From the NCBI RefSeq assembly GCF_004758605.1, contig NZ_CP038510.1:612001-676000 (forward strand): DNA of 64,000 bases, written 5' to 3'. The notes beneath the pieces are model-generated. The model was not told the origin of the DNA and did no database searches. It saw nothing but the letters and a program-made list of their open reading frames with translations. Each line of letters begins with the position of its first letter. Within the stretch, counting starts at the first letter, position 1. This stretch comes from Deinococcus metallilatus. GTDB taxonomy: Bacteria; Deinococcota; Deinococci; Deinococcales; Deinococcaceae. The position numbers were made by a program, and so were the translations under genes. Shown piece by piece: positions 49,924 through 61,220 of the stretch.

Positions 49924-50966
49924 GAGGGCACCGCCTCTCCCGCCTGCACCTCGGCCACGCGCACCGGGCGGCCTTCTTGCAGGCTGCGGGTGCAGGCCAG
50001 GGCCAGGCGCAGGGACTCCACGGCGTCACGCGGCCCGGGTTGCGGCACCTCGCCCGCGCGGAGGAAGGCCACGAAAGCGGCGATCTCGGCGCGGTAGGCG
50101 TCCTGAAAGCGGTCCATGAAGAAGTGGTAGTGGTCCATGCTGACGCCTTCCCCGTAGCGCAGCAGCGGCGTTTTCGGGGTCGCCTCCAGCACCAGTTTCC
50201 CCCCGGAGCCGAAAACCTCGGTGCGGACGTCGTAACCGTACACGGCGCGGCGGGAGTTCTGGACGACGCCCTGCGCCCCGCCCACGAACTTCAGCAGCGC
50301 GGTGGTCGTGTCGGCGTCCCCGATCTCACCGATGGCCGGGTCCACCTTCGCGTCCCCGATGGCCGTCACCTCCTCCACCTCGCCCACCAGGAAGCGGGCG
50401 ATGTCCAGGTCGTGAATCGCCTGATCGAGGAAAATGCCGCCCGAGCCCTTCAGGTAGTCCAGGGACGGCGGGGCGGGGTCACGCCCGGTCGCGCTGAACT
50501 GCTCGACGGTGCCCAGTTCGCCCGCCAGGATGCGCTGCCTGGCCTGCGCGAACCCCGCGTCGAAGCGCCGCTGGAAACCGATCTGGAAGGGGACGCCCCG
50601 TTCCTCCACGATCCGCATCACCCGTTCGGTTTCCGCGAGGTCGGCGGCGACCGGCTTCTCGCAGAAGATGGCCTTTCCGGCGTTCGCGGCGGCCTCGATC
50701 AGGGCGGCGTGCGTGCGGGTCGGCGTCACGATGATGACCGCCTGCACCTCGGGATCGTGGATGGCGTCCAGGGGATCGCTGTACGTCCGCCCCGCGCGGG
50801 TCAGCCGGGCCACCCGCTGCGCGGCCTCCTCGATGGGGTCCGCGACGGCCACGACCTGCGCTTCCGGCAGGCCGACGAGGGCGCGGCCATGCTCAAGGCC
50901 CATGCGGCCCGCGCCGAGGATGGCGAAACGAATCGGTGAAGCGGTGAACTCGGGGGACTGGGTCAT
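49920..50966 (-). CDS. iolG: Inositol 2-dehydrogenase
   Basis: The 348-residue Gfo/Idh-type enzyme oxidises myo-inositol to scyllo-inosose with NAD. The Rossmann motif is GAGRMGLEHGRAL (residues 18-30), EKPVAADLAE is the conserved EKP segment, and GGIFLDQAIHDLDIARFLVG has the catalytic Asp-His pair (DxxxHD). A second homologue is encoded at 57241-58314. It overlaps iolJ-like and iolB by four bases each. Confidence 0.9.
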   Translation of the reverse strand: MTQSPEFTASPIRFAILGAGRMGLEHGRALVGLPEAQVVAVADPIEEAAQRVARLTRAGRTYSDPLDAIHDPEVQAVIIVTPTRTHAALIEAAANAGKAIFCEKPVAADLAETERVMRIVEERGVPFQIGFQRRFDAGFAQARQRILAGELGTVEQFSATGRDPAPPSLDYLKGSGGIFLDQAIHDLDIARFLVGEVEEVTAIGDAKVDPAIGEIGDADTTTALLKFVGGAQGVVQNSRRAVYGYDVRTEVFGSGGKLVLEATPKTPLLRYGEGVSMDHYHFFMDRFQDAYRAEIAAFVAFLRAGEVPQPGPRDAVESLRLALACTRSLQEGRPVRVAEVQAGEAVPS

Positions 50967-51811
50967 GGTTGAAGCTCCTGAATGAGTGTCTGGGGACCGG
51001 GCTGGGGGGACAGCCGTTCGATGTATGTCCGGGCGACCTCCCGCACGGCCCCCCGTACCCGCGTGCTGCCCTGGCGGTGGGACGTGCCCGCGCCCGCTTC
51101 CCGCCAGGCGCCCAGCACGGCGCGGTAGAGGGCGCTCCCCACGTTGACCTTCACCACGCCGCAGGTGAGGGCCGCCCGCAGGTCGTCCGGCTGGATGCCG
51201 CTCCCACCGTGGAGCACGAGCGGTCCATTCACTGCATCTGCCACCGAGCGCAGCAACGCCAGGTCCAGACGGCTCTCATGGCCGTGTTCGCTCCCGACCG
51301 CGCAGGCCACCATATCCGCGCCCGCCTCCCGCACCTGGGCCGCGTGGCGGGGATCGGTGGTTTCCAGCACGTTGTCCTCGGCCCCCGGCACGCCGAAGCT
51401 CTCGGCGCTGACTTCCAGGCTGGCCCCGGCGGCGTGGGCGATCTCGGCCAGATGGCGGGTCTGGACCAGCACTTCCCCGAAGGGGAGGCCCTGGCCGTCG
51501 AACATCACGCTGGAGTACCCGGCGCGCAGGCAGGCGACGACCTGGGCGAAGTCCCGCCCGTGGTCGAGGTGCAGGCCCACCGGCACGCTCACCTCGTCCG
51601 CCAGGGCGCGGGTCATCTGCGCAAAGACGTGGGGGCTGGCCTGCTCGATATCGGCGGGGTAGGTTTGCAGCAGGATGGGGCGGTTCAGTTCCTGGGCGGC
51701 CAGCACGCAGCCCCGCGCCATTTCCAGCGAGCAGACGTTGAAGGCGGGCAGGGCGGAACCTTCCCGGTAGGCGGCCTGAATCAGCGGGCGAGCGTCGGTG
51801 ACGTAGGGCAT
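50963..51811 (-). CDS. iolJ: Class II ketose-bisphosphate aldolase, IolJ-like
   Basis: The 282-residue class II aldolase should split 2-deoxy-5-keto-gluconate 6-phosphate into dihydroxyacetone phosphate and malonic semialdehyde. Metal-binding His are in GLHLDHGRDF, AVGSEHG and LVLHGGSG; SSVMFDGQGLPF and VVKVNVGSALY (phosphate binding) are typical. The ATG at 51811 is chosen because AAGGAGGG precedes it. It overlaps iolC by 31 bases. Confidence 0.88.
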   Translation of the reverse strand: MPYVTDARPLIQAAYREGSALPAFNVCSLEMARGCVLAAQELNRPILLQTYPADIEQASPHVFAQMTRALADEVSVPVGLHLDHGRDFAQVVACLRAGYSSVMFDGQGLPFGEVLVQTRHLAEIAHAAGASLEVSAESFGVPGAEDNVLETTDPRHAAQVREAGADMVACAVGSEHGHESRLDLALLRSVADAVNGPLVLHGGSGIQPDDLRAALTCGVVKVNVGSALYRAVLGAWREAGAGTSHRQGSTRVRGAVREVARTYIERLSPQPGPQTLIQELQP

Positions 51812-52821
51812 GCCCACCCTCCTTTCTCCTCCACGAAGGTGTCCACCTCGGCCTGGGTCGGCGTGAAGTCGGCGCAGCCGATACGGGTCACCACGATGGC
51901 CCCGCAGGCGTTCCCCAGGCGGGCGCTGCGGAACCAGTCCCAGCCGCGCAGACGCCCGGTGATCAACCCGGCGGCGAAGGCGTCCCCGGCCCCCAGCACG
52001 CTGAGCACCTCGACCGGAAAGCCGGGGACGCTGAGCGGCTCCTCCCCCGCCCGGTGGACAGTGCAGCCGCGCTCGCCTTCCTTCACGACCACGGTGGACA
52101 CGCGGGCCAGCAGCGCGGCAGTGTTCGCGGCCACGTCTCCACGAATCTCGGGGGCCGTCATCTGGTCATGGCGGATGGTGATGTCGGCGGGGTCGGTGAG
52201 CATCGCCGCGTTGATCTCCTCCTCGGTGCCGATCACCACGTCCACGTTCGGCAGCAGCGCGCGGATGTTCAGCCCGAAGGCGCGCACGTCATGCCACTGG
52301 TTCGCGCGGAAGTCCAGGTCGAGGTACACGGGCACACCCGCCGCGTGGGCACGCTCGCAGGCGGAGAGGGTGGCGCTGCGCCCCGGCTCTTTGGAGAGCG
52401 CGGTCCCGTTCACCACCAGGGCGCGGGCCTCCTCGATGGGCACGGCCTGGATGTCGTCGATGCTCAGTTGAATGTCCGCCGCGTTGTCGCGGTAGAAGGT
52501 GATGGGGAAGCGGTCGGGAGGCTGGACGGCCAGGATCACCGCGCTGGTGCGCGCGCCCGGCTTGCGGGGGATGTAGGCGGTGCGGACGCCCTCGCGTTCC
52601 AGGCCCGCCAGGATGAAGTCGCCCACCTGATCGTCGCCCACGGCAGTCACGAGGGCGGCGTCCACGCCCAGCCGGGCCGCGCCCACGGCGATGTTGAGGG
52701 GACTGCCGCCCAGATAGGCCCCGATGGTCCGCACCTCCGGCAGCGGCTTGCCGATGTCCTGAGAGTAGAGATCGATGGAACTGCGCCCGATGGTGATGAG
52801 GGAAGGTCTAGTGTCGGTCAT
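51781..52821 (-). CDS. iolC: 5-dehydro-2-deoxygluconokinase
   Basis: The 346-residue PfkB-type kinase phosphorylates 2-deoxy-5-keto-gluconate. ITIGRSSIDLY starts the fold, GGSPLNIAVGAARLG is PfkB motif 1, and SVLGAGDAFAAGLITGRL is motif 2 with the catalytic Asp. The phrase GTALSKEPGRSATL is typical of IolC. It precedes the aldolase gene and follows iolA with a 73-base gap. Confidence 0.92.
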   Translation of the reverse strand: MTDTRPSLITIGRSSIDLYSQDIGKPLPEVRTIGAYLGGSPLNIAVGAARLGVDAALVTAVGDDQVGDFILAGLEREGVRTAYIPRKPGARTSAVILAVQPPDRFPITFYRDNAADIQLSIDDIQAVPIEEARALVVNGTALSKEPGRSATLSACERAHAAGVPVYLDLDFRANQWHDVRAFGLNIRALLPNVDVVIGTEEEINAAMLTDPADITIRHDQMTAPEIRGDVAANTAALLARVSTVVVKEGERGCTVHRAGEEPLSVPGFPVEVLSVLGAGDAFAAGLITGRLRGWDWFRSARLGNACGAIVVTRIGCADFTPTQAEVDTFVEEKGGWACPTSPTLAR

Positions 52822-52894
52822 GATGCCCTTTTCGGATGTGTGAGGGTCGAGGGGGCCTGCGATGAATCAACCCTCAGCCCTCCTGGCCCATCCC

Positions 52895-54376
52895 TCAGAA
52901 CGTGCGGCTCCACTCGCGCGGCCAGCGTTCGACGACCACCTTCGTCTCGGTGTAGAACTCCACGCCGTGCCGCCCCTGCGCGTGCAGGTCCCCGAAGAAG
53001 GAATCGCCCCAGCCCGAGAAGGGGAAGTAGGCGATGGGCGCGGCCACGCCGATATTGATGCCGATATTCCCCGCGCGGACCTCGTGGCGGAACTTGCGGG
53101 CCGCCGCGCCGCTGCCGGTAAAGAGGCTGGCCTGGTTGCCGAAGGCCCGCTCGTTCACCAAGCGGATGGCCTCGTCCACGTTTGCGGCGTGCATCAGGCT
53201 CAGCACCGGGCCGAAGATTTCCGTGCGGGCGATTTCCCCCTGCGGCGGCACGTTCTCCAGCAGCGTCGGCCCCACGAAGTACCCCTGTTCGTAACCGGGC
53301 ACCTTCGCCTGCCGCCCGTCCACGATGGCCCGCGCGCCCTCCTGCACGCCCTTTTCGATCAGCCCTTCCACCCGCTCCTTGCTCTGCTCATTGATCACTG
53401 GCCCCATCTGCACGCCCTCGTCGAAGCCGTAGCCCACCCGGCGGCTCTGCGCGAGGTCCACCATCAGGTCGGTGAACGCCTTCCGGCCGCCCCCCACCGT
53501 GATCGCCACACTGGTCGCCAGGCACCGCTGCCCCGCGCAGCCGAAGGCGCTGTCGGCCAGGATGGTCGCGGCCATCTCCATGTCGGCGTCGGGGAGGATC
53601 ACCGCCGGGTTCTTCGCGCCGCCCTGGGCCTGCACCCGCTTGCCGTTCTTCGCGCCGCGCTCATAGATAGAACGGGCGACGGGGGTGGAGCCGACAAAGC
53701 TGATGGCACGAACCTGCGGGTGGTCCAGCAGCGCGTTCACCACGTCCTTGCCGCCGTTCACCAGAGACAACACGCCCGCCGGGAAGCCCGCCTGCTCGAT
53801 CAGCCGGAACAGTTTCTCGGTGGTCAGCGGCACCCGTTCGGAAGGCTTGAGGAGAAAGGCGTTCCCGGTGGCGACCGCGTACGGCAGGAACCACAGCGGG
53901 ATCATCGCCGGGAAATTGAAGGGCGTGATGGCGGCGACCACGCCCAGCGGCTGGCGGAACATGTGTTCGTCGATGCCGCTGGCGATGTTCTCGTTGTTGT
54001 AGCCCTGCATCAGCATCGGGATGCCGGTGGCGACCTCGATGTTCTCGATGCCGCGCCGGATCTCGCCGATGCTCTCGGCCCGGGTCTTGCCGCACTCGTC
54101 GGTGATGGTGCGGGCCAGGTCCTCGATGTGCTCCTCGATCAGCGCCTTGAGCTTGAAGAGGGGCTGGATGCGGTCCCCGACCGCCACCTCGCGCCACTCG
54201 TGGAAGGCGGCCTCGGCGGCCTGAACGGCGCGGTCCACCTCCTGCGCGGTGGTGAGCGGCACGTCCGCGAGGGTCTGGGCGGTGGCGGGGTTGATCACGG
54301 GCTGTACTTCTGCGGCCCGCGAGGGTTCCCAGTGGCCGCCCACGAAGTTCTGGAGCCGGGTCTGCGTCTGGGTCAT
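52895..54376 (-). CDS. iolA: Malonate/methylmalonate-semialdehyde dehydrogenase
   Basis: The 493-residue aldehyde dehydrogenase converts malonic semialdehyde to acetyl-CoA and CO2 at the end of inositol catabolism. The catalytic Cys is in [12 protein letters not shown], the NAD-binding [15 protein letters not shown] and the MmsA-specific long C-terminal [20 protein letters not shown] stretch are present. It is the CoA-dependent branch. The same enzyme family also serves valine breakdown, but operon context points to inositol. Confidence 0.92.
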   Translation of the reverse strand: MTQTQTRLQNFVGGHWEPSRAAEVQPVINPATAQTLADVPLTTAQEVDRAVQAAEAAFHEWREVAVGDRIQPLFKLKALIEEHIEDLARTITDECGKTRAESIGEIRRGIENIEVATGIPMLMQGYNNENIASGIDEHMFRQPLGVVAAITPFNFPAMIPLWFLPYAVATGNAFLLKPSERVPLTTEKLFRLIEQAGFPAGVLSLVNGGKDVVNALLDHPQVRAISFVGSTPVARSIYERGAKNGKRVQAQGGAKNPAVILPDADMEMAATILADSAFGCAGQRCLATSVAITVGGGRKAFTDLMVDLAQSRRVGYGFDEGVQMGPVINEQSKERVEGLIEKGVQEGARAIVDGRQAKVPGYEQGYFVGPTLLENVPPQGEIARTEIFGPVLSLMHAANVDEAIRLVNERAFGNQASLFTGSGAAARKFRHEVRAGNIGINIGVAAPIAYFPFSGWGDSFFGDLHAQGRHGVEFYTETKVVVERWPREWSRTF

Positions 54377-54389
54377 AGGAGATTTCCTT

Positions 54390-55337
54390 TCAAGGGCGGC
54401 TGGTGGTCAGTTCCAGCGAACGGAGGTACTCGCGGTTGGCGCGGGCGCTGGCGAACGGTTCACCCATGCCGGGCAGGACATCCTGCTCGACGGTGATCCA
54501 GCCGTGATAGCCGCTCTGGCGCAGCGCGTCGAGGACGGCAGGAAACGGCACCACGCCGCGCCCGAGTTCGCAAAACACCCCCGCCCCCACCGCCTGCTGG
54601 TAGGTGAGGCCCGCCTGCCGGGCACGGGCGGCCACCTCGGCGCTCATGTCCTTGAAGTGCACGTACCAGATGCGGTCCCGGAAGCGGGCGAGGCCTTCCA
54701 GCACGGTCTGCGGGTCGCTGCCGCCGCTGCCGTAGAGGTAATGACCGGTGTCGAACACCAGGCCCACCAGGTCCGGGGCCGTGCGCTTCAGGAAGGTTGC
54801 GATCTCGTCCGGGGTTTCGATATACCCGCCGCAGTGGTGGTGGAAGACCGTCCGCAGGCCCGTCTCGGCCTTCACCGCCCGCGCGATGCGTTCTGCTCCC
54901 GCCGTGAACGTCTCCCATCCGCGCTCGTCCAGCGCCAGTTCTGGGTGGATGCGGCCCGCGTTCTGCAACCGCCGGGGGTCGCGGCTGTGCTCATCGGCCA
55001 GCACGACCAGCGGTTGCCAGTCCGGGTCGCCCAGGTCGGAGACGGCGGCGAGTTGCCGGGCCACCCGCAGGACGCGGGCCTCGCCGTCCGCGTGGGCCGC
55101 CTCGTCCCGCAGGAACACGCCCTCGTAGGCCCCCAGCATCGTGAGGTTCCGTTCACGCAGCGCGGCGCGGAGTTCTTCCCGGTCGGTGGGCAGGTAGCCC
55201 CAGTCGCCCAGTTCGGTGCCCTGGTACCCGGCCTCCACCAGTTCGTCGAGCATCCGCGCCTGCGGGACGCCCTCGCCAAACCCCTCGATGGTGCCCCAGG
55301 AGCAGGGCGCGTTGCCAAATCGAATGGTCGAAGTCAC
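54390..55337 (-). CDS. iolE: Inosose dehydratase
   Basis: The 315-residue sugar-isomerase-like TIM-barrel enzyme dehydrates scyllo-inosose to a trihydroxycyclohexanedione. [15 protein letters not shown] is the characteristic N-terminus, and metal ligands are found around [30 protein letters not shown] and the final TVEQD. The GTG start at 55337 overlaps the iolD stop (GTGA). It ends 13 bases before iolA. Confidence 0.92.
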   Translation of the reverse strand: MTSTIRFGNAPCSWGTIEGFGEGVPQARMLDELVEAGYQGTELGDWGYLPTDREELRAALRERNLTMLGAYEGVFLRDEAAHADGEARVLRVARQLAAVSDLGDPDWQPLVVLADEHSRDPRRLQNAGRIHPELALDERGWETFTAGAERIARAVKAETGLRTVFHHHCGGYIETPDEIATFLKRTAPDLVGLVFDTGHYLYGSGGSDPQTVLEGLARFRDRIWYVHFKDMSAEVAARARQAGLTYQQAVGAGVFCELGRGVVPFPAVLDALRQSGYHGWITVEQDVLPGMGEPFASARANREYLRSLELTTSRP

Positions 55338-57244
55338 ACGTTCTCCTTGACGGTGGTCGGCGCGAAGTAACGCACCTGGTCCGCTACTTTCTCCTCGTAG
55401 TGTTCGCGGGTCTGCCGGACCCCGGCCTGCCCCGACACTTCCGCGATGGGCACGTCCCACCAGCTCTCGAAGCCGGGCACGCGCTCGCGCAGGTTGACCG
55501 GGACGACGATCACGTGGACGCCCCCCTGTGCCCCGGCATCATTCAGGGCCGCGCGCAGCTCGTCCAGCGTCTCCGCCCGCATGGCGGACGCCCCCAGGCC
55601 TTGCGCGTGTTTCACGAAGTCGAGCTGAACGACTGGACCATCGGTGCGGCCGGTCGCCGGGTTGCGGTGGCGCAACTCGTTGTTGAAGCTGGGGCTACCG
55701 CATTCCATCTGGAGGCCGCGAATGCTCATGAAGGCGCGGTTGTCCACCAGCACCACCGTCAGATTCACGTTCTCCGCGACGGCCGTAACCAGTTCGCTGT
55801 TCATCATCAGGTAGCTGCCGTCCCCGATCATCACCACCACGCGGCGGCCCGGTTCGGCCAGCTGGATGCCCAGCCCGGCGGGAATCTCGTAGCCCATGCA
55901 GGAGAAGCCGTACTCGACGTGGTACGCCCCCGGGTCCTCGGCTCGCCACAGCCGCACGAGGTCGCCGGGCATACTGCCTGCGGCACAGACGACCGTGGCG
56001 TGGCCCCCGAGAACGTCATTCACCGCGCCGATCACCGCCCCCTGGGCAGGCGGCGTGCTGCCGGTGTCGGCACGCGCCGCGTCCACGGCGGCGTTCCATT
56101 CGGTTTTCAGCTCGGAAACCTCGTCCCGGTAGGCCTGCGGCGCACGCCAGCCACGCAGGGCCCCGTGCAGGGCGCGCAGGGCTTCCCGCGCGTCCGCGAC
56201 GACGCTGAGGGCACCGAGTTTGGCCGCGTCCATCGGAACGACGTTGATCCCGATCACCTGCACGTCCGGCTGCTGGAAGGCCGTCTTGCTGGCGGTCACG
56301 AAGTCCCCCAGCCGCGTCCCGACCGCGATCACCAGGTCAGCCTCCCGCGCCAGGCGGTTGGCGGCGAGGCCTCCGATAGAGCCGATAGGGCCGACATTGA
56401 GGGGATGGTTCCAGGGCAGGGCCCCCTTCCCCGCCTGGGATTCGCAGACAGGCAGGTTCAACTCGTCCGCAAGCCGGGACAGCGCCTCCTCCGCGCCGCT
56501 GTAGATCACGCCCCCGCCGCACACGATCAATGGTCGCTCGGCCCGGCGGATCAGCTCCGCCGCCTGCTCGATCAAGACCTGTTCGGGTGGGGGGCGGCGC
56601 ACATGCCAGACGCGCTTGTCGAAGAAGCTCGCGGGCCAGTCGTACGCCTCGGCCTGCACGTCTTCCGGCAGGCTGACGACCACCGCGCCGGTTTCGGCGG
56701 GGTCGGTCAGCACGCGCATCGCTTCCGGCAGCGCCGAAAGAAGCTGTTCAGGGCGCGAAATCCGGGTATAGAAGCGGCTCACCGGGCGGAAGCAATCATT
56801 CGCGGACAGGTCGTGTTCAATGGAGTGTTCGACCTGTTGCAACACCGGGTCGGGAATGCGGTTGGCGAAGATGTCGCTGGGCAGCAGCAGCACCGGCAGG
56901 CGGTTGACCGTCGCCAGGGCCGCCCCGGTGATCATGTTCGTGCTGCCGGGGCCGACGCTGGCGGTGCAGGCGAAGGTCGCCAGGCGGTTCCTGTGGCGGG
57001 CGTAGGCGGCGGCCACATGCACCATGCCCTGCTCGTTCTGGGGGCGATAGGTGGGCAGGCCCAGTTCGTCCCCGTACTCTTCGAGCGCCTGGCCCAGCCC
57101 GGCGACGTTGCCATGCCCAAAGATGCCCCAGACGCCGGGAATCAGCCGCTGCCGCTGCCCGTCCCGTTCTGAATACTGCGCGGCGAGGAACTTCAGGGTG
57201 GCCTGGGCCACGGTCAGGCGCTGGGTGTCACGTTCCTTGTTCAC
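55334..57244 (-). CDS. iolD: 3D-trihydroxycyclohexane-1,2-dione hydrolase
   Basis: The 636-residue thiamine-diphosphate enzyme cleaves the dione ring to 5-deoxyglucuronate. The N-terminal TLKFLAAQYSERDGQ, the HGNVAGLGQALEEY motif with the catalytic region, and the ThDP-binding MIGDGSYLMMNSELVTAVAE (GDGS...N-type) near the C-terminus are clear. Size matches IolD. It overlaps iolE and the upstream iolG-like gene by four bases each. Confidence 0.94.
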   Translation of the reverse strand: MNKERDTQRLTVAQATLKFLAAQYSERDGQRQRLIPGVWGIFGHGNVAGLGQALEEYGDELGLPTYRPQNEQGMVHVAAAYARHRNRLATFACTASVGPGSTNMITGAALATVNRLPVLLLPSDIFANRIPDPVLQQVEHSIEHDLSANDCFRPVSRFYTRISRPEQLLSALPEAMRVLTDPAETGAVVVSLPEDVQAEAYDWPASFFDKRVWHVRRPPPEQVLIEQAAELIRRAERPLIVCGGGVIYSGAEEALSRLADELNLPVCESQAGKGALPWNHPLNVGPIGSIGGLAANRLAREADLVIAVGTRLGDFVTASKTAFQQPDVQVIGINVVPMDAAKLGALSVVADAREALRALHGALRGWRAPQAYRDEVSELKTEWNAAVDAARADTGSTPPAQGAVIGAVNDVLGGHATVVCAAGSMPGDLVRLWRAEDPGAYHVEYGFSCMGYEIPAGLGIQLAEPGRRVVVMIGDGSYLMMNSELVTAVAENVNLTVVLVDNRAFMSIRGLQMECGSPSFNNELRHRNPATGRTDGPVVQLDFVKHAQGLGASAMRAETLDELRAALNDAGAQGGVHVIVVPVNLRERVPGFESWWDVPIAEVSGQAGVRQTREHYEEKVADQVRYFAPTTVKENV

Positions 57245-58314
57245 CGTCCACCTCCTGCCGGGATTTCCGCCGGGGCGGGGGGCAGCTTCGCCAGTTCCTC
57301 CCGCCCGAAGTCCGCCACCCGCACGGTTTCCCCGGTGTTCAGCGCGTGCTGCGCGGCCAGACCCAGGCGCAGCGAGAGCAGGGCGTCGCGGGGGGTGGGC
57401 GTGAGGGGGAGGCCGCTCAGAACACCCTGCGCGAAGGCCGTGATCTCCGCCGCATACGCTTCCGGAAACCGCTCAGTGAAATGCCGGGGCCGGTCATGGT
57501 TCGCCCCGCGAGCGTCGTACACCGTGAGGTCAGGCCGCCGGTCCCGCTCGATATGCAGCCTTCCCTTCTCCCCCAGCACCTCGGTGCGGATGTCGTAGCC
57601 GTAGCTGGTCCGCAGGCCGACCTCCAGCGTCCCCAGCGCGCCGTTCTCGAACTTCAGCAGGGCGACCGCCGTGTCGTGTTCGCCGTACTGGGCGAGTTCG
57701 GGGTTCACCAGCGCCCCGCCGATGGCCCGCACCTCCTCCACCTCCCCGACCAGGAAGCGCGCGAGGTCGAGGTCGTGCCCGCCCATGTCCACGAGCAGGC
57801 CGCCCGCCGTCACGAGGTACTCCATGGGTGGGGGTTCGGGGTCACGCCCCACCGCGCGGAACCCCTCCAACCGCCCCAGTTCCCCGGCGTCGATCATCTG
57901 CTTGGCCTGCACATACGCCGGGTCGTAGCGGCGCTGGAAGGCGACCTGCGCGGGGACTCCGGCAGCCTCCACCGCCTGCACCGCCCGCACCCCGTCCGCG
58001 AGATTCTGCGCCAGCGGTTTCTCGGTGAAGATGGCTTTTCCGGCTTTCGCCGCGCGCTCGATCACGTCCGCGTGGGTGGGGGCCGGGGTGCTGATGATGA
58101 CCGCCGACACGTCCGGCTGGGCCAGGACCTCGTCCAGCGACGTGCTGTACTGCGCGCCCAGTTGCCCGGCCACCCGGCGGGCGTTCTCCTCGCTCACGTC
58201 CATCACCCAGGTGACGCGGACGCCGGACAGGGTGCGGAGGACCCCCGCATGGGCCTGACCCATCCGGCCCGCGCCGATCATGGCGCAGGGGAGGTCTTGC
58301 TGTGGGGGCATCAT
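57241..58314 (-). CDS. Second Gfo/Idh-type dehydrogenase (IolG/IolX-like)
   Basis: The 357-residue enzyme has the Rossmann motif [26 protein letters not shown] and [20 protein letters not shown] with the catalytic DxxxHD. It is about as similar in layout to the iolG at 49920 as paralogues usually are, and may act on scyllo-inositol or another isomer, as IolX/IolW do in bacilli. It lies between the transporter ATPase gene and iolD. GGAGG precedes the ATG pair; the first ATG (58314) was used. Confidence 0.82.
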   Translation of the reverse strand: MMPPQQDLPCAMIGAGRMGQAHAGVLRTLSGVRVTWVMDVSEENARRVAGQLGAQYSTSLDEVLAQPDVSAVIISTPAPTHADVIERAAKAGKAIFTEKPLAQNLADGVRAVQAVEAAGVPAQVAFQRRYDPAYVQAKQMIDAGELGRLEGFRAVGRDPEPPPMEYLVTAGGLLVDMGGHDLDLARFLVGEVEEVRAIGGALVNPELAQYGEHDTAVALLKFENGALGTLEVGLRTSYGYDIRTEVLGEKGRLHIERDRRPDLTVYDARGANHDRPRHFTERFPEAYAAEITAFAQGVLSGLPLTPTPRDALLSLRLGLAAQHALNTGETVRVADFGREELAKLPPAPAEIPAGGGR

Positions 58315-59204
58315 CCGTGTCCTCCGGGGTGGACAGCGCCTTCATGCAGCGCGCGGGCGGCAGCCGCCTCGCTCCGGGCCGCCGCCGTCCGGTCGGTGTG
58401 GGCGATCTCGCCCAGTTCCACCGACAGTTCCTCCAGCGCCTCGCCGCCCGCCATCATCGACAGCAGGGCCTCACGGTTCGTGGCCTCCTTGGCAAAGGTG
58501 CCGTAACTCTGGCCCCGGTTCAGCACCGTGAAGGTGTCCCCGACCGCCCAGGCGTGGTGGACATTGTGGGTGATGAAGATCACGCCCAGGTGGCGGGCAC
58601 GCGCCTGAAGGACATATTTCAGCACGACCGCCGCTTCCTTCACGCCCAGGGCCGAGGTCGGCTCGTCGAGGATCAGCACCTTCGCGCCGAAGTAGATCGC
58701 GCGGGCGATGGCGACCGACTGCCGCTCCCCGCCCGAGAGCGTCCCGATGGCCTGGTCCGGGTCGCGCAGGTCGATGCCGATCTTGTGCAGTTCCTCGCGG
58801 GTGATGCGGCTGGCCGTGTCCATGTCGAAGACCTTAAACGGCCCGACCTGCCGCGTGATCTCGCGTCCCAGGAAGAAGTTGCGGGCGATGCTCATCAAAG
58901 GGAGCATGGCGAGGTCCTGATACACCGTCGCCACCCCGGCGTTGATGGCGTCGCGCGGACTCTCGAAGACGACCTTTCTCCCCTCGATCCGCAGCTCTCC
59001 CCTGCTCGGCTGGTGCACACCGGAAAGCGTCTTGATCAGGGTGGACTTTCCGGCCCCGTTGTCCCCCAGCAGGCAGTGGACCTCGCCGGGATACACCCCC
59101 AGGGAGATGTCCCGCAGCGCCACCACCGGGCCGAAGGTCTTGTCCACGTGGTCGAGTTCGATCAGGGGGATGCCCTGACGGCCTACAGCAGACATCTTGG
59201 TCAT
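58311..59204 (-). CDS. ABC sugar transporter ATP-binding protein (inositol)
   Basis: The 297-residue ATPase has one nucleotide-binding domain: Walker [10 protein letters not shown], signature [14 protein letters not shown], Walker [13 protein letters not shown] and H-loop [10 protein letters not shown]. Ribose-type importers often have a double ATPase (RbsA); this half-size form pairs with the single permease next to it. The ATG at 59204 overlaps the permease stop (ATGA). It should energise inositol uptake. Confidence 0.88.
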   Translation of the reverse strand: MTKMSAVGRQGIPLIELDHVDKTFGPVVALRDISLGVYPGEVHCLLGDNGAGKSTLIKTLSGVHQPSRGELRIEGRKVVFESPRDAINAGVATVYQDLAMLPLMSIARNFFLGREITRQVGPFKVFDMDTASRITREELHKIGIDLRDPDQAIGTLSGGERQSVAIARAIYFGAKVLILDEPTSALGVKEAAVVLKYVLQARARHLGVIFITHNVHHAWAVGDTFTVLNRGQSYGTFAKEATNREALLSMMAGGEALEELSVELGEIAHTDRTAAARSEAAAARALHEGAVHPGGHG

Positions 59205-60217
59205 CAGCGGCCAATCGCTTTCTTGCGCAGGAAGTTGTTCAGGACCACGGCGGCCAGCAGCAGGCCGCCCACGAACACTTGGAACCAGTTGGTGTCGATG
59301 CCGGTGAAAAAGAGGCCCTGCTGCACCATGCCCAGCATCAGCGCGCCCAGCATCGCGCCGATCACGCTGCCGTACCCGCCGGTCAGCAGGCAGCCGCCGA
59401 TCACGGCCGAGGCGATGGCCTCCAGCTCCTTGCCGGTGCCGCGCAGCACGTCCGCCGAGCCGGTGTTCAGCACCTGGATGGTGGCGAGCAGCGCGGCAGA
59501 AAGGGCCGTCAGCACGAACAGCGTGATCTTGACGCGGCCCACCGGCACCCCCACGTTCCGCGCGGCATGGGGATCGCCGCCCGCCGCGAAAATCCAGTTG
59601 CCGAAGCGCGTCCGCAGCAGGACGAAGCTCATCACCAGCCCCAGGCCCAGCCACCACCACACGCTGACGGGCAGGCCCAGCGGCGTGCTCTGAAAGAGGG
59701 CCGCGCTGAGGCCGCTGGCTTCCACCCCGGACACGCGCGTGTTGTTGGTGAGCAGCAGCGTCACGCCGACCGTCAGACCGCGCAGGATGAAGAGGGACGC
59801 CAGCGTGATGATGAAGGACGGCAGGCCGGTCTTGAGGACGACCCAGCCGTTCAGCGCGCCGAGCAGCCCGGCGACCACGAAGGCCAGCAGGATGCCCGCC
59901 CACAGCGGGAGGCCGTACTGCGCGGTGCTGAGGCCGACGATCATGCCGGTCAGCCCGATCATACTGCCGATGGAGAGGTCGAATTCCCCCCCGATCATCA
60001 GCAGGGCCGCCGCGACGGCGATGATCCCCAGTTGCGCGGCCACCTCCAGGTAGTTCACGGTCCCGGCGACCGACAGGAACCCCTGACTTCCCGCGAAGAG
60101 GCTGAAGACGCCGAACACCACCAGCAGGCCCGCCAGCGAGCCGAACTCGGGCCGGACGAGGAGACGGCGCCACAGGCTGACTTTGCGGAGCCTTTCATCT
60201 CGGAGTGTCATCGACAT
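59204..60217 (-). CDS. ABC sugar transporter permease, RbsC type (inositol)
   Basis: The 337-residue permease has about eight to ten hydrophobic helices and the RbsC-family features: [36 protein letters not shown], and [20 protein letters not shown] near the C-terminus. It probably forms a homodimeric channel for inositol. AAGGA lies before the ATG at 60217; another ATG six bases downstream is possible. Confidence 0.9.
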   Translation of the reverse strand: MSMTLRDERLRKVSLWRRLLVRPEFGSLAGLLVVFGVFSLFAGSQGFLSVAGTVNYLEVAAQLGIIAVAAALLMIGGEFDLSIGSMIGLTGMIVGLSTAQYGLPLWAGILLAFVVAGLLGALNGWVVLKTGLPSFIITLASLFILRGLTVGVTLLLTNNTRVSGVEASGLSAALFQSTPLGLPVSVWWWLGLGLVMSFVLLRTRFGNWIFAAGGDPHAARNVGVPVGRVKITLFVLTALSAALLATIQVLNTGSADVLRGTGKELEAIASAVIGGCLLTGGYGSVIGAMLGALMLGMVQQGLFFTGIDTNWFQVFVGGLLLAAVVLNNFLRKKAIGR

Positions 60218-60263
60218 GGTTGCGTTTCCTTCTCGCGCTCCGGTCCGCCAGGCAGGCCGGGGA

Positions 60264-61178
60264 TCAGCGGATGCCGCGCTTCGTCAGGTCGATCACCTGC
60301 GCCGCGTTCTGGGACGTCACGAAGCCGGGGCCGGTGGCGATCACGTCGTTGGCGGGTAGCAGGCCGTAGCGTTTGTAGTTCGCCAGGAACACGACCGGCA
60401 GGTAGCCCTGGAGGTACTGCTGCTGGTCCACCGCGAAGGCCATCTTGCCGTCGCGCAGGGCGTTCAGCACCGCCGAACTCAGGTCGAAGGTCGCCAGCTT
60501 GACGTCGCGCTTGCTGGAATTGACCGCTTGCAGGGCCGGTTCCGCCCCGACCGGGCCGAGGGCCATCACGCCGTCCACCGTGGGATTGCGTTGCAGGTAG
60601 TTCGCCACGGCGTTGCGCACTTCCGTGAAGTCGTTCTTGACGGCCACCACCGGCACCTTCTTGCCGAAGCCCTCCGAGAAGCCCGCGCAGCGCTGGTCCA
60701 GCCCGGCGTTCCCGACCTCGTGGTTCAGGCAGATGGGGTTCTTGACGCCGAGGGCCTTCATCCGCGCGCCTGCCCCCCGCCCCGCCGCGAATTCTTCCTG
60801 GCCGACGTGCATCAGCACGCCGAGCTTCTTGAACACGTCCGCCCCCGAGTTGATGCTCACGACCGGAATTCCGGCTTTGGTCGCCGCCGTGATGGCCTTG
60901 CTGAGGGCCGCCGCGTCGGGGATCGACACCACGATGCCGTCCGGCTTGCTCGCCACGGCCGCGTTGATCAGTTGGCTCATCTGCACCATGTCGAAAGTCT
61001 GCGGCGAGCGGTACTCGACCTTGGCGTTCATGTCCCTGGCCGCCTGATCCACGCCGTTTTTCACCACCGACCAGAACGGGTCGGAGGCCTGCCCGTGCGT
61101 GACCACGACGATCCGGACATTCTGAGCGAGGGCGGCGGAGGCAAGAGCCATCAGGGTCAGGGCAGCAATTTTTTTCAT
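60264..61178 (-). CDS. Periplasmic inositol-binding protein
   Basis: The 304-residue precursor has a signal peptide ([20 protein letters not shown]) and belongs to the ribose/inositol-type periplasmic-binding-protein family (IbpA/YtfQ-like): [39 protein letters not shown], and [20 protein letters not shown]. It delivers substrate to the adjacent permease. AGGAGA lies before the ATG at 61178, and operator and -10 sequences lie just upstream. Confidence 0.88.
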   Translation of the reverse strand: MKKIAALTLMALASAALAQNVRIVVVTHGQASDPFWSVVKNGVDQAARDMNAKVEYRSPQTFDMVQMSQLINAAVASKPDGIVVSIPDAAALSKAITAATKAGIPVVSINSGADVFKKLGVLMHVGQEEFAAGRGAGARMKALGVKNPICLNHEVGNAGLDQRCAGFSEGFGKKVPVVAVKNDFTEVRNAVANYLQRNPTVDGVMALGPVGAEPALQAVNSSKRDVKLATFDLSSAVLNALRDGKMAFAVDQQQYLQGYLPVVFLANYKRYGLLPANDVIATGPGFVTSQNAAQVIDLTKRGIR

Positions 61179-61220
61179 GTTGAAATCTCCTCTCCCGGCT
61201 TTTCAAGCGAAGAACGACGA

